Part shown: positions 45,582-55,146 of the stretch, piece by piece
Position numbering within the stretch: position 1 is the stretch's first letter
Layout of the letters: every line of letters begins with the position of its first letter
DNA from: Sva-07 sp963707515
Lineage (GTDB): Bacteria > Actinomycetota > Acidimicrobiia > Acidimicrobiales > Ilumatobacteraceae
Direction of reading: 5' to 3'
Assembly (NCBI GenBank): GCA_963707515.1
Contig: CAVPQI010000001.1
Location: 372,001-436,000, forward strand
DNA: 64,000 nt
Program-made: the position numbers and the translations under genes
The notes under the pieces: model-generated
What the model was told of the DNA's origin: nothing
Seen by the model: the letters and a program-made list of their open reading frames with translations, nothing else
The model's database searches: none

Positions 45582-46631
45582 ATGCAGAATGCGACGCAGT
45601 CACCGATGTTCCCGGTGGGGACCCTCCCGCCACCGGCGCCGACGCGCCTGTCACCGCCGAACCTGATCAGCCAGGCACCGATGTTGCCGCTCGTCACCGT
45701 CTCGCCGCCGACGCCGACGAGCCACCCGTCGAGCAGCCCCTTCGCCACGTCGCTCAACCCGACGCCGCCCCCTCGTCCGTCCGGTTCCCGCTCCGATCCG
45801 GGCGGCCTCCGACGGTTCGTCAGCTGGCTCGTGCTGCTCGCTCTCCTCGGTGGCATCGCCTACGCCGCGATCGCCTACGGACCCGAGCTGATGGACCGTG
45901 CCACCGGCGACACGATCGACGAGCCGGCGGCGCCGCTGGCGTTCCCGGTGGCCAGCGTCGCTCCGCCCCCCGTGCGCACCGCGACCTACGCCGTGGAGCG
46001 CACCAATTCACTCGGCGCGACCACCGTCCACACGGTGACCACCGACTTCGAGACGGGACTGTCGCAGATGACCGTCGATCGCGGTGAAGCGCCCGACATC
46101 GAGATGATGGCGGTGTTCGACGAGGCGGTCGTGCGGCGCATCGATCAGCCGGAGTGGTACCGCCTGTCTCGTGGCGACTTCCCGCTCGACGCATCGGCCG
46201 GCCGCACCCGGTGGATTCGCACGCTCGACGAGTTGCTCCCCCAGGGTCTGCGCTCGTTGGCGACCATCGACCGGGCGACCGAATCGGTCGTCGCCAACGT
46301 GCCGACGCGCCGCCTGCTGTTGTCGATCGATGCGCAGGCGTTCGCCACCGCCACCGCCCCGGTCGCCGGCGTGGACGGCCAGACGGCACCCGCTGTGGCC
46401 CTGCCGCCGGGCATCGTGCTGCGCTCCGACACCGATCTGACGGTGCCGTTGCAGGTCGAACTGTGGATCGACGACAGTGGCCTGGTGCGCAAGCTGGTCC
46501 TGCCCGCCGCACTGGGCGGCGAGACGGTGACCGTCACCTCGGTGTCGGCCGAGCCCTTCCAGGCCAACTACCCGGCACCCGAGCAGGTGCAGCCGCTGAC
46601 CGGCGCCGCCCTGCTGGCTCTCGACTCCTGA
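45582..46631 (+). CDS. Single-pass membrane protein with proline-rich cytoplasmic N-terminus
   Basis: About 349 residues of unknown function. Residues 1-75 are Pro/Ser/Thr-rich and include two related units, PMFPVGTLPPPAPTRLSPPN and PMLPLVTVSPPTPTSHPSS. One membrane helix follows (WLVLLALLGGIAYAAIA), then an extracytoplasmic domain of about 240 residues with alternating strands (TYAVERTNSLGATTVHTV, QVELWIDDSGLVRKLVLP) that recalls LppX/LprG-type or DUF-type beta domains. The start is unsure; GTG 45504 would add 26 residues. Confidence 0.65.
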   Translation: MQNATQSPMFPVGTLPPPAPTRLSPPNLISQAPMLPLVTVSPPTPTSHPSSSPFATSLNPTPPPRPSGSRSDPGGLRRFVSWLVLLALLGGIAYAAIAYGPELMDRATGDTIDEPAAPLAFPVASVAPPPVRTATYAVERTNSLGATTVHTVTTDFETGLSQMTVDRGEAPDIEMMAVFDEAVVRRIDQPEWYRLSRGDFPLDASAGRTRWIRTLDELLPQGLRSLATIDRATESVVANVPTRRLLLSIDAQAFATATAPVAGVDGQTAPAVALPPGIVLRSDTDLTVPLQVELWIDDSGLVRKLVLPAALGGETVTVTSVSAEPFQANYPAPEQVQPLTGAALLALDS

Positions 46632-46644
46632 CCCGCCCTCGCCG

Positions 46645-46716
46645 CCACTCCCCCTCTTCCTCCCCCCTCGTCCACTCCCCTCGTCCCCTTCTCCCCTCCC
46701 CTCCCCTCGCCCTCCG
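46645..46716. other. Polypyrimidine tract
   Basis: About 70 bases are almost only C and T on the plus strand, with repeated CTCCCCT units and just a few purines. It lies in the gap before purL. Such tracts can form triplex DNA; I see no gene in it. Confidence 0.6.
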
Positions 46717-46793
46717 ACCGCGGCACGGTCACCGCGGGCGACGTGTGACGAGAAATTTCGTACAAACACTGCGCGTGGACGACACGCGATCTC

Positions 46794-46799
46794 TAGGGT
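46794..46799 (+). promoter_or_regulatory. Putative -10 element (TAGGGT) of the purine operon
   Basis: TAGGGT ends 7 nt before the purL GTG. A small hairpin CGCGTG-N5-CACGCG lies about 10 bp upstream at 46773-46789. Confidence 0.5.
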
Positions 46800-46806
46800 C
46801 GCGGCA

Positions 46807-49654
46807 GTGGCCGACCGGCACCGACTGACCATCAGAACCATCGACGCCGATCCCCGTGCCGCAGCGATCATCGCCGCCGCCGCTGACGTCGGCCTCGACA
46901 CACCCGGCTCGGTGACCGTCGCCGACGTCGTCTTCGTCGAAGGCGCCCTCGACGAGCAGGCCCGCCAGCGCCTCCACGGGGTGCTCGTCGACCCGCTGTT
47001 GCAGTCGGGTCGCTGGGAGGTCCCTGCCGGCGACGGCGTCGAGATCACACTGCTGCCGGGCGTCACCGACAGCGGCGCCGACGCCGTGGCCCACGCTGCG
47101 TCCGTGCTCGGTCTACCCGTCACCGCCGCTGCCACCGGCCGGCGCATCGAGTTCGACCCCCGGGTCTCGGCCGCCCAGGCCGACCAGCTGGTGCGCCGGC
47201 TGATCGCCAACCCGGTGATCGAGCGCTGGACCGCCGGCGCGATCGAGCCGCCGTTCGTCGACACCTCGTCGGCGCCGGCCCCGCCCGAGGTGCTCGCCCT
47301 CCGCGGCCTCGACGACGAGGGGTTGACGGCGCTCAACGAGTCGCGCTCGCTGTACCTCGATCTCGAGGAGTTGCGGGTGTTGCGCGACGAGTACGAGCGC
47401 CTCGACCGCGACATCACCGACGTCGAGATCGAGATGTTCGCCCAGACGTGGAGCGAGCACTGCGCCCACAAGACCTTCCGCGCCCGCATCGACGCCGAGG
47501 GTCCCGACGGGTCGTCCACCGTGCGGCCGCTGCTCGCCCAACTGCGCGACTGCACCGAGTCGCTCGCTGCCCCGTTCGTGCGCTCGGCATTCGTCGGCAA
47601 TGCCGGCGTCGTCGAGTTCACCGCGGGCACGACGATCGCCCTCAAGGCCGAGACGCACAACCACCCGTCGGCCGTCGAGCCGTTCGGCGGCGCCAACACC
47701 GGCGTCGGCGGCGTGATCCGCGACGTGCTCGGCATCGCCCACCGCCCGATCGCCGTCACCGACGTGTTGTGCTTCGGCCCGCCGGACACTGCCGCTCGCC
47801 GAGCTGCCCGACGGCGCACTCCATCCGCGCCGCATCCGCGAGGGCGTGATCGACGGCGTCGCCGACTACGGCAACAAGATCGGCCTGCCGACCGTCGCCG
47901 GGGCGATCCTCTACGACCCGGCGTACACCACCAACCCGCTCGTGTTCGCCGGATGCATCGGCGCCGCGCCGGCACGCCCGCTCCACGACGGACCGTTCGC
48001 CGGCGACCGCGTGGTGGTGCTCGGCGGCGCCACCGGTCGCGACGGCATCCGCGGTGCGACGTTCTCGTCGGCGACGATGGATGCCACGACCGGTGAGGTC
48101 GCCGGCGCCAGCGTCCAGATCGGCGACCCGATCGTCGAGAAGCTGTTGATCGACGCGCTCGTCGGCGCCGAGGACCTGTACACGGCGATCACCGACTGCG
48201 GCGCCGGCGGGTTGTCGTCGGCGGTCGGCGAGATGGCCGAAGGCGTCGGCGCCGACGTCGAGCTCGACCTCGTGCCGCTCAAGTACCCCGGCCTCGAGGC
48301 CTGGGAGGTCTGGCTCTCCGAAGCCCAGGAGCGGATGGTCGTCGCCGTGCCGCCCGACTCACTCGACGTCCTCACGGAGCGTTGCTCGAGGGTCGGGGTG
48401 ATCGTCGCCGACATCGGTTCGTTCACCGGCGACGGACGGCTCGTGGTCCGCCAGGGTGGTGAGGTCGTCGCCGACGTCGACACCGCATTCCTCCACGACG
48501 GGCGTCCGCAGCGGTCGATGACGGCGATCCTGCCCGCCCCCGACCGCACCGACCACCGCACCCGTCAGGTCGACGATCCGGCGGCGGTGCTGCTGGCCCT
48601 GCTCGCCCACCCGAACATCGCCTCCAAGGCGACGACGATCCATCGCTACGACCACGAGATCCTCGGCGCCACGGCCGTCCGCCCGCTCGTCGGCGCCGCC
48701 GGCGACGCCCACGCCGACGGTGTCGTGCTCGCCGACCCGGGTGGGCGCGACGGCATCGCCATCGGCATCGGGGTCAACCCGTGGTACGGCCTCCACGACC
48801 CCGAGGCGATGGCCTACGCGGTGGTCGACGAGGCGATCCGCAACGTCGTCGCCGTCGGCGCCGACCCGACCAAGGTCGCCTTGCTCGACAACTTCTCGTG
48901 GGGTGACCCGCGCCGGGCGACGACGCTCGGCGAGCTCGTCGCCGCCGTCGACGGATGTTGTGGCGCGGCGCGGATGTACGGTGCGCCGTTCGTGTCGGGC
49001 AAGGACTCGCTGAACAACGAGTACGTCGGCAGCGACGGCCAGCGACACGCCGTGCCACCGACACTCGTGATCACCGCCGTCGCCCACGTGCCAGATGCCG
49101 ACCGGTGCGTCACGCCCGACCTCGCCGCCGCCGGCAACGTGCTGCTGCTGGTCGGCGACACCCACCCGGAGTTCGCCGGCTCGCACCTCGACATGGTGCT
49201 CGCCGACCTCGGCATCGACCCACCGGCGACACCGGGTGTGGCACCGGCTCCCGATCCCGACGCCCCCGACCGGTACCAGCGGCTGCACGGGGCGATCGCT
49301 GCCGGTCTCGTCGTCGCCTGCCACGACGTCGCCGAGGGTGGCCTCGCCGTGGCGCTCGCCGAGATGTGCATCGGTGGCCGCCTCGGCGCCTCGATCGAGG
49401 CGTTGCCGACCGAGGACCGTTCGACGGCACTCTTCGCCGAGTCGTCCGGGCGACTGGTCGCCGAGGTCGCGGCCCGCGACGTGGCGGCGTTCACCGCCCG
49501 GCTCGGCGGTCGCGTCCATCGCCTCGGTGTCGTCACCGACGAACCGTTCCTGACCCTGCCGGGCGTCGAACCGATCGACGTCCACGACCTCGTTGACGCG
49601 TTCAACCGTGGCGACGAAGCATCGACACACGCCGACGCGGGGATGGCGTCGTGA
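46807..49654 (+). CDS. purL: Phosphoribosylformylglycinamidine synthase with two N-terminal PurS-like repeats, one apparent +1 frameshift
   Basis: It makes FGAM from FGAR in purine synthesis. The first 150 residues hold two PurS-like units (HRLTIRTIDADPRAA to VLVDPLLQSGRWE; VEITLLPGVTDSGADAVAHA to RLIANPVIERW), as in the N-terminal domain of large PurL, where they mimic the PurS dimer. The PurL core has IEMFAQTWSEHCAHKTF, AETHNHPSAVEPFGGANTG, YGNKIGLPTVAG and VSGKDSLNNEY. The glutaminase is separate (purQ next). The frame shifts by +1 near 47791 between FGPPDT and LPLAELPDG; dropping one base restores about 948 residues. The stop overlaps purQ by GTGA. Confidence 0.9.
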
Positions 49655-50373
49655 GCGCCGTCCCGGCGATCGTCATCGCCGGCCCCGGCACCAACCGCGA
49701 CGGCGACGTCCGCGAGGCGTTGGAGCTGGCCGGTGCCGACGCCCGCGTCGTCCTCGCCTCCGAGCTCGTCGCCGACCCGAAGCTGCTCGACGTGGCGCGG
49801 CTCGCCGTCGTGGCCGGTGGGTTCAGCTACGCCGACTCGCTCGGTGCCGGGCGCATGCTCGCCCTCGACCTGGTGCACGGCGTCGGCGAGGAACTGCGCA
49901 CCTTCGTCGACGCCGGCCGTCCGGTGATCGGCATCTGCAACGGCTTCCAGGTGCTCACCCGGGCCCGCCTGCTGCCCGGGGCGCTCGGCCACAACGCCCA
50001 GGGGCGCTTCGACTGCCGCTGGGTCGTACTCGATCCGGTCCCGCGCAGCAGGTCGATCTGGACCAGGGGGATCGACGACCCGATCCACTGCCCGATCGCC
50101 CACGGTGAAGGTCGCTACGTCCACCCGGATCCCGACTCGCTGCTCGCCGCCGGTCAGATCGCCCTGCGCTACCGCAGCACCAACCCCAACGGATCGGTGG
50201 CCGACATCGCCGGGGTCAGTGATGCCTCCGGCGTGGTGCTCGGCCTGATGCCGCACCCGGAGAACCACATCGTCGCTCGCCAGCATCCCCGCCACCACCG
50301 CGGTGGGGGTGGACCCGCCCACCTCGGGCTGCGCCTGTTCCGCAACGGCGTCGCCCACGCGAGCGGGCTGTGA
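49651..50373 (+). CDS. purQ: FGAM synthase glutaminase subunit PurQ
   Basis: The class I glutaminase that supplies ammonia to PurL. The 240-residue protein has VIAGPGTNRDGDV, GGFSYADSLGAGRM, the nucleophile Cys in VIGICNGFQVL and the His/Glu pair in LMPHPENHIV. It sits between purL and purC with overlapping stop and start codons on both sides. Confidence 0.95.
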   Translation: MSAVPAIVIAGPGTNRDGDVREALELAGADARVVLASELVADPKLLDVARLAVVAGGFSYADSLGAGRMLALDLVHGVGEELRTFVDAGRPVIGICNGFQVLTRARLLPGALGHNAQGRFDCRWVVLDPVPRSRSIWTRGIDDPIHCPIAHGEGRYVHPDPDSLLAAGQIALRYRSTNPNGSVADIAGVSDASGVVLGLMPHPENHIVARQHPRHHRGGGGPAHLGLRLFRNGVAHASGL

Positions 50374-51344
50374 TGCTCACGTTGCCGGCACCGCTGCTCG
50401 ACATCGAGCTGCCGCTCGCCGACCGCCGCGACGGCAAGGTCCGCGTGTCGTACGCCCTCGACGACGACCGCCGCCTGTTCGTCACCACCGACCGGCTCTC
50501 GGCGTTCGACCGGGTGATCGCCGGCGTGCCCTACAAGGGGCAGGTGCTCAACCAGCTCGCGGCGTGGTGGTTCGAGCACACCGCCCACATCGTCGCCAAC
50601 CACGCCCTCTCGACGCCCGACCCGAACGTTCTGGTCGCCCGCAGCGCCACACCGTTGCCGGTCGAGGTGGTCGTCCGCGGCTACATCACCGGGGTCACCG
50701 ACACCTCGCTGTGGACGCGCTACGCCGCCGGGCAGCGATTGATCGACGGGCACCAGTTGCCCGACGGCATCGCCAAGAACAGCGCGCTGCCCGACCCGAT
50801 CATCACCCCGACCACCAAGGCCGAGACCGGGGGACACGACGTTCCGCTGTCGTGCGACGACGTCGTCGCCCGCGGCCTCGTCGACGCCGAGCTGTGGGCA
50901 CGGGTGCAGGAGGCGGCACTCGCCCTGTTCGCCCATGGCACCGCCCGCGGCACCGAGGCCGGGCTGATCCTCGCCGACACGAAGTTCGAGTTCGGGCTCG
51001 CCACCGACGGTTCGCTGCTGCTGATCGACGAGATGCTGACGCCCGACTCGTCGCGATGGTGGGTCGCCGAGACCTACGACGAGCGGATGGCGTCCGGCGA
51101 CGAGCCGGAGAGCCTCGACAAAGAGGTCGTCCGCCGTGCGTTGGCGGCCGCCGGCTACGCGGGTGATGGCCCGCTCCCCGAACTCGGCGACGACGTGTGG
51201 GCGGCGACGTCGGCGCGCTACGTCGACGCCTACGAACGACTCACCGGCACCGCCTTCGTCCGCGGCGAATACCCTGCCGGACCGAGGATCATCGACGCGC
51301 TCGCCCACCTGGGCGCCGGAGGAACTGGAGACCACCCGAGATGA
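50373..51344 (+). CDS. purC: SAICAR synthase
   Basis: PurC ligates aspartate to CAIR in purine synthesis. The 323-residue protein has GKVRVSYALDD, TTDRLSAFDRV, VEVVVRGYITGV, FEFGLATDGSLLLIDEMLTPDSSR in two adjoining conserved blocks, and the longer yeast-like size. The ATG shares a base with the purQ stop; the next gene starts four bases before this stop. Confidence 0.95.
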   Translation: MLTLPAPLLDIELPLADRRDGKVRVSYALDDDRRLFVTTDRLSAFDRVIAGVPYKGQVLNQLAAWWFEHTAHIVANHALSTPDPNVLVARSATPLPVEVVVRGYITGVTDTSLWTRYAAGQRLIDGHQLPDGIAKNSALPDPIITPTTKAETGGHDVPLSCDDVVARGLVDAELWARVQEAALALFAHGTARGTEAGLILADTKFEFGLATDGSLLLIDEMLTPDSSRWWVAETYDERMASGDEPESLDKEVVRRALAAAGYAGDGPLPELGDDVWAATSARYVDAYERLTGTAFVRGEYPAGPRIIDALAHLGAGGTGDHPR

Positions 51345-52840
51345 CCACGTCGACCCCCCGCACGATCCCGGTGACCGCCATCGTCCCGGCACCGCAGCGA
51401 GCGGGGTTCGGCGACATCGACGACACGCCGAAGGACGAGTGCGGCGTGCTCGGCATCTCGACACCGCACGGCGACGGCGTCGCCCAGCTGGCGTTCTTCG
51501 GACTGTTCGCCCTGCAGCACCGTGGTCAGGAGGCCGCCGGCATCGCCGTCAGCGACGGCCGCCGAGCGCGCGTGCACAAGGAACCGGGCCTCGTCGCCAA
51601 CGTGTTCACACCCGAGACGCTGGCGCCGCTCACCGGCTATCACGCCATCGGCCACACCCGCTATTCGACCACGGGCTCGAACGCCGAGCGCAACATCCAA
51701 CCGTTCCTCGTCGAGACGATGCACGGCCCGCTGGCGCTCGCTCACAACGGCAACATCGTCAACGCCCCGGCACTGCGCGACGAACTGCTGCACCGCGGCT
51801 TCGGTCTCACCGCCACCAGCGACTCGGAGGTGATGACCTTGATGCTCGCCGCCGCCGGCGGCCAGACGTGGGAGGAGCGGCTCGAACGGACGCTGCCGGC
51901 GTGGAAGGGCGCGTTCTCGCTGGTCTTGCTCGCCACCGATCACGTCATCGCCGTGCGCGACCCGTGGGGGTTCCGTCCGCTGTCGGTCGGCCGCCTCCCG
52001 CACGGTGGTCACGCCGTCGCCAGCGAGACCTGCGCCCTGTCGACGCTCGGCTGCCTCGACATCGACGAGATCAAGCCCGGCGAGATGGTCACGCTGCGCG
52101 GCGCCGAGCTCCACCGCACCCAGGTGCTCGCCCCGCAGCCGCACCAGGCCCGCTGCACGTTCGAGTTCGTCTACTTCTCCCGTCCCGACTCGGTGTGGCA
52201 CGGCCAGAACGTCCACCACGTCCGGCAGCGACTCGGCCACGCGCTCGCCGAGGAGTTTCCCGTCGAAGCCGACGTCGTCATCCCGGTTCCCGACTCCTCG
52301 ATCCCGGCGGCCATCGGCTACTCGCGAGCGACCGGCATCGCCTTCAACGACGGTCTGATCAAGAACCGCTACATCGGCCGCACGTTCATCGAGCCGAGCC
52401 AGGACATCCGCGAGCGCGGCGTCGCCTTGAAGTACAACGCGCTGTCGGAGAACCTCGCCGGCAAGCGAGTGATCATGATCGACGACTCCCTCGTGCGCGG
52501 CACCACCGCCGGCCCGTTGGTCAAACTGGTCCGCGACGCCGGCGCCAGCGAGGTCCACCTGCGGATCACCTGCCCGCCGATCACCGACGCCTGCCACTTC
52601 GGCGTCGACATGGGACACGACGGCGACCTGATGGCCGCTCGGCTGAGTGTCGAGGAGATGCGCGAGCTGATCGGTGCCGACAGCCTCGGGTTCTTGTCGC
52701 TCGACGGGATGATGCGCGCCGTGGCCGGCACCGACGCGGCCGACGACGACGGGTACTGCAACGCCTGCTTCACCGGCCGCTACCCGATCAACGTCGGCGA
52801 CGCCCAGGCCAAGCTCGCCTTCGAGGGCGTGCTCGCCTGA
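51341..52840 (+). CDS. purF: Amidophosphoribosyltransferase
   Basis: PurF makes phosphoribosylamine from PRPP and glutamine, the first committed step. The 499-residue protein has an N-terminal leader ending before Cys34 in KDECGVLGIST, which is the likely nucleophile after processing. It also has LQHRGQEAAGIAV, the PRPP loop VIMIDDSLVRGTT, and CNACF near the end, fitting the iron-sulfur-containing B. subtilis type. GGAGGAACTGGAG upstream provides a ribosome-binding site inside purC. Confidence 0.95.
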   Translation: MTTSTPRTIPVTAIVPAPQRAGFGDIDDTPKDECGVLGISTPHGDGVAQLAFFGLFALQHRGQEAAGIAVSDGRRARVHKEPGLVANVFTPETLAPLTGYHAIGHTRYSTTGSNAERNIQPFLVETMHGPLALAHNGNIVNAPALRDELLHRGFGLTATSDSEVMTLMLAAAGGQTWEERLERTLPAWKGAFSLVLLATDHVIAVRDPWGFRPLSVGRLPHGGHAVASETCALSTLGCLDIDEIKPGEMVTLRGAELHRTQVLAPQPHQARCTFEFVYFSRPDSVWHGQNVHHVRQRLGHALAEEFPVEADVVIPVPDSSIPAAIGYSRATGIAFNDGLIKNRYIGRTFIEPSQDIRERGVALKYNALSENLAGKRVIMIDDSLVRGTTAGPLVKLVRDAGASEVHLRITCPPITDACHFGVDMGHDGDLMAARLSVEEMRELIGADSLGFLSLDGMMRAVAGTDAADDDGYCNACFTGRYPINVGDAQAKLAFEGVLA

Positions 52841-55032
52841 TGCGCGTCCTCGTCGTGGGCGGCGGTGGCCGCGAGCAAGCGATCGCCTGGGCGTGTCGCC
52901 ACCACGGGCACGACGTGCGCCTCGCCGCCGAGCTCGGGGCGGTCACCAGCGACGACGTCGATCTCGTCATCCCGGGACCCGAGGCGGTGCTCGTCGCCGG
53001 CATCGCCGATCAGTGCGCGGCACGCGGGATCCCGTGCTTCGGACCGACTGCCGACCTCGCCCGCCTCGAGTCGTCGAAGTCGCACGCCCGGATGCTGGCC
53101 ACCGACCTCGGCATCCCCGGCCCACGGTTCGCCACGTTCGACGATGCCGCTGCTGCGCTGGCGTGGTGGAACGACGCCGGCATCGACGTCGTGGTCAAGC
53201 TCGACGGGCTCGCTGCCGGCAAGGGTGTGACCGTGCCGTCGACGCCCGCCGCGACCGAAGCGGCGATCGTCGCCGCTGCCGAGCAGGGCCGGTTCGTCGT
53301 CGAGGAGCGCCTGCGCGGGCCGGAGTGCTCGCTGCTCGCCCTCTGCGACGGCGTGCGCGCCGTGCCGCTCCCCCTCGCCCAGGACCACAAGCGGATCGGC
53401 GAGGGCGACACCGGGCCGAACACCGGCGGCATGGGCGCCTACGCCCCGGCACCGGTTCCCTACGGTGCCGATGAGCTGGTGAAGCAGTTCGTGCAGCCGG
53501 TCGTCGACCACTTCGCCGCCGCCGGGACGCCGTACGTCGGGGTCATCTTCGCCGGGCTGATGCTGACCGTCGACGGACCACGCCTGATCGAGTACAACGT
53601 CCGCCTCGGCGACCCCGAGGCGCAGACCGTGCTGCCGCTGCTCGAGACCGACTTCGCCGAGTTGGCGCTGGCAGCGACCCGCGGCGCCCTCGACGAGCTC
53701 CCCGTCGTCGTCCGCGCCCAGGCTGCCGTCACCGTCGTCGCCGCCGCCGCCGGCTATCCGGGCACCCCGGTGATCGGGGCGGCCATCCGCGACGACGTCC
53801 AGAGCGGCGCCATCGCCGCCGACGGCTCGACGACGCTGCGTTTCGACGCCGCCGTCGACGCCGACGGCAACGTCGCCGGTGGACGGGTGTTGGCGATCAC
53901 CGGTGTCGGCTCCGACCTCGGGCAGGCCCGTGCCGCGGCCTACGCCCACATCGACCACCTCCACTTCGACGGCATGCAGGTGCGCCGCGACATCGCCTGG
54001 CGCGCCCCGGGCGCCGAGCTGGCGACCTACGCCGCCGCCGGTGTCGACATCGACGAGGGCACGCGGGCCGTCGAGGAGATGAAGGCGGCAGTCGAGGCGA
54101 CACACGACAACGGCGTGCTGCGCGGCGTCGGCAGCTTCGGCGGCGTGTTCTCCGCCGCGGCGATCACGTCGCTCGAGGATCCGGTGCTCGTCGCCTCGAC
54201 CGACGGGGTCGGCACCAAGGTCGAGCTGGCCGCCCGGTTGGGCATGGTCCGCGGCGTCGGGATGGACATCGTCAACCACTGCATCGACGACGTCCTGGTG
54301 CAGTCGGCACGCCCGCTGTTCTTCCTCGACTACATCGCCGCCAGCGTGCTCGACGCCGACCTCGTCGCCGACGTCGTCAAAGGCATGGCCGAGGCCTGCC
54401 GCGCCGCCGGGTGCGCACTGCTCGGCGGTGAGACCGCCGAGATGCCTGGCGTCTACCAACCGGGAGCGTTCGACATCGCCGGCACGCTCGTCGGCGTCGC
54501 CGAACGATCGCAGCTGCTCCCCCGCCCCGACGTTGCCGCAGGTGATGTGCTCATCGGCGTCGCCTCGAGCGGGCCGCACACCAACGGGTACTCGCTGCTG
54601 CGCAAGGTCTTCGACTGGATCCCGATGGACGTCACGCCCGACGGCTTCGACCGACCGCTCGGCGAGACGCTGCTCGAACCGCACCGCTCGTACCTCGACG
54701 TGTTGGCACCCGCGCTGGCCAGTGGGCACGTCAAAGCACTCGCCCACATCACCGGCGGCGGGCTACCGGAGAACTTGCCGCGGGTGCTGCCCGAGGGCGT
54801 CGGCGCCGAGATCGACCTCGGGTCGTGGCCGTTGCCGCCGCTGTTCCGGCTCGTCGAGGAGTTGACCCCGACGATGTCGACCGACGAGCGCTACCGAACG
54901 TTGAACATGGGCATCGGTATGGTCGTCGTCTGCGCGCCGGACGAGGCCGAATCGGTCCGGGCGACGATCGACGAGGAGACGTGGATCATCGGTCGCCTGT
55001 GCTCGGGTGGCCGTGGCGTGACACTGCGCTGA
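52840..55032 (+). CDS. purDM: PurD-PurM fusion: GAR synthetase plus AIR synthetase
   Basis: One 730-residue open frame joins two purine enzymes. Residues 1 to about 395 are PurD: MRVLVVGGGGREQAIAWA, VIPGPEAVLVAGI, the ATP-grasp landmarks VVKLDGLAAGKGVTV, GPNTGGMGAYAP and IEYNVRLGDPEAQTVLPLL. From about 396 it is PurM: TYAAAGVDIDEG, STDGVGTKVELA, CALLGGETAEMPGVY, SSGPHTNGYSLLRKV and ITGGGLPENLPRVLP. Eukaryotes have a similar GARS-AIRS order. The PurD N-domain is about 30 residues shorter than usual between the first strand and VIPGPE, and has GGREQA for GGREHA. No stop or frameshift separates the halves. Confidence 0.92.
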   Translation: MRVLVVGGGGREQAIAWACRHHGHDVRLAAELGAVTSDDVDLVIPGPEAVLVAGIADQCAARGIPCFGPTADLARLESSKSHARMLATDLGIPGPRFATFDDAAAALAWWNDAGIDVVVKLDGLAAGKGVTVPSTPAATEAAIVAAAEQGRFVVEERLRGPECSLLALCDGVRAVPLPLAQDHKRIGEGDTGPNTGGMGAYAPAPVPYGADELVKQFVQPVVDHFAAAGTPYVGVIFAGLMLTVDGPRLIEYNVRLGDPEAQTVLPLLETDFAELALAATRGALDELPVVVRAQAAVTVVAAAAGYPGTPVIGAAIRDDVQSGAIAADGSTTLRFDAAVDADGNVAGGRVLAITGVGSDLGQARAAAYAHIDHLHFDGMQVRRDIAWRAPGAELATYAAAGVDIDEGTRAVEEMKAAVEATHDNGVLRGVGSFGGVFSAAAITSLEDPVLVASTDGVGTKVELAARLGMVRGVGMDIVNHCIDDVLVQSARPLFFLDYIAASVLDADLVADVVKGMAEACRAAGCALLGGETAEMPGVYQPGAFDIAGTLVGVAERSQLLPRPDVAAGDVLIGVASSGPHTNGYSLLRKVFDWIPMDVTPDGFDRPLGETLLEPHRSYLDVLAPALASGHVKALAHITGGGLPENLPRVLPEGVGAEIDLGSWPLPPLFRLVEELTPTMSTDERYRTLNMGIGMVVVCAPDEAESVRATIDEETWIIGRLCSGGRGVTLR

Positions 55033-55097
55033 TCCCCCGGTCCACTCGCCTGTCTCCCGGCAGCGAGGCCGATCGATACCGCACGGAGTGACGTACA

Positions 55098-55116
55098 GGG
55101 ACTTTCCCCGATGCGA
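55098..55116 (+). promoter_or_regulatory. Shared 55-63 kb element, copy A (49 bp before the ABC ATPase start)
   Basis: GGGACTTTCCCCGATGCGA matches the consensus GGGACTTCCACCGATGCGA at 17 of 19 positions. A second shared block ACCGGCGCGATCGTG begins 29 bp after its first base. Confidence 0.6.
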
Positions 55117-55146
55117 ACGATCGGCCACCGGCGCGATCGTGCGACC

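Noticed and set aside
45311..45856. Minus-strand frame with repeated Gly/Val units upstream of the GMC gene
   Set aside because: It mirrors the proline-rich repeats of the plus-strand membrane protein and has no domain; the GMC start at 45486 is well placed.
51136..52839. N-terminal extension of PurDM running back through purF
   Set aside because: The upstream part of this frame is the shadow of purF in another frame; the ATG at 52840 overlaps the purF stop as in the other purine gene junctions.
55111..55146. Upstream ATG as start of the ABC ATPase
   Set aside because: This ATG is part of the repeated 19-bp element found before unrelated genes, and the 49-bp spacing to ATG 55147 recurs at two other genes.
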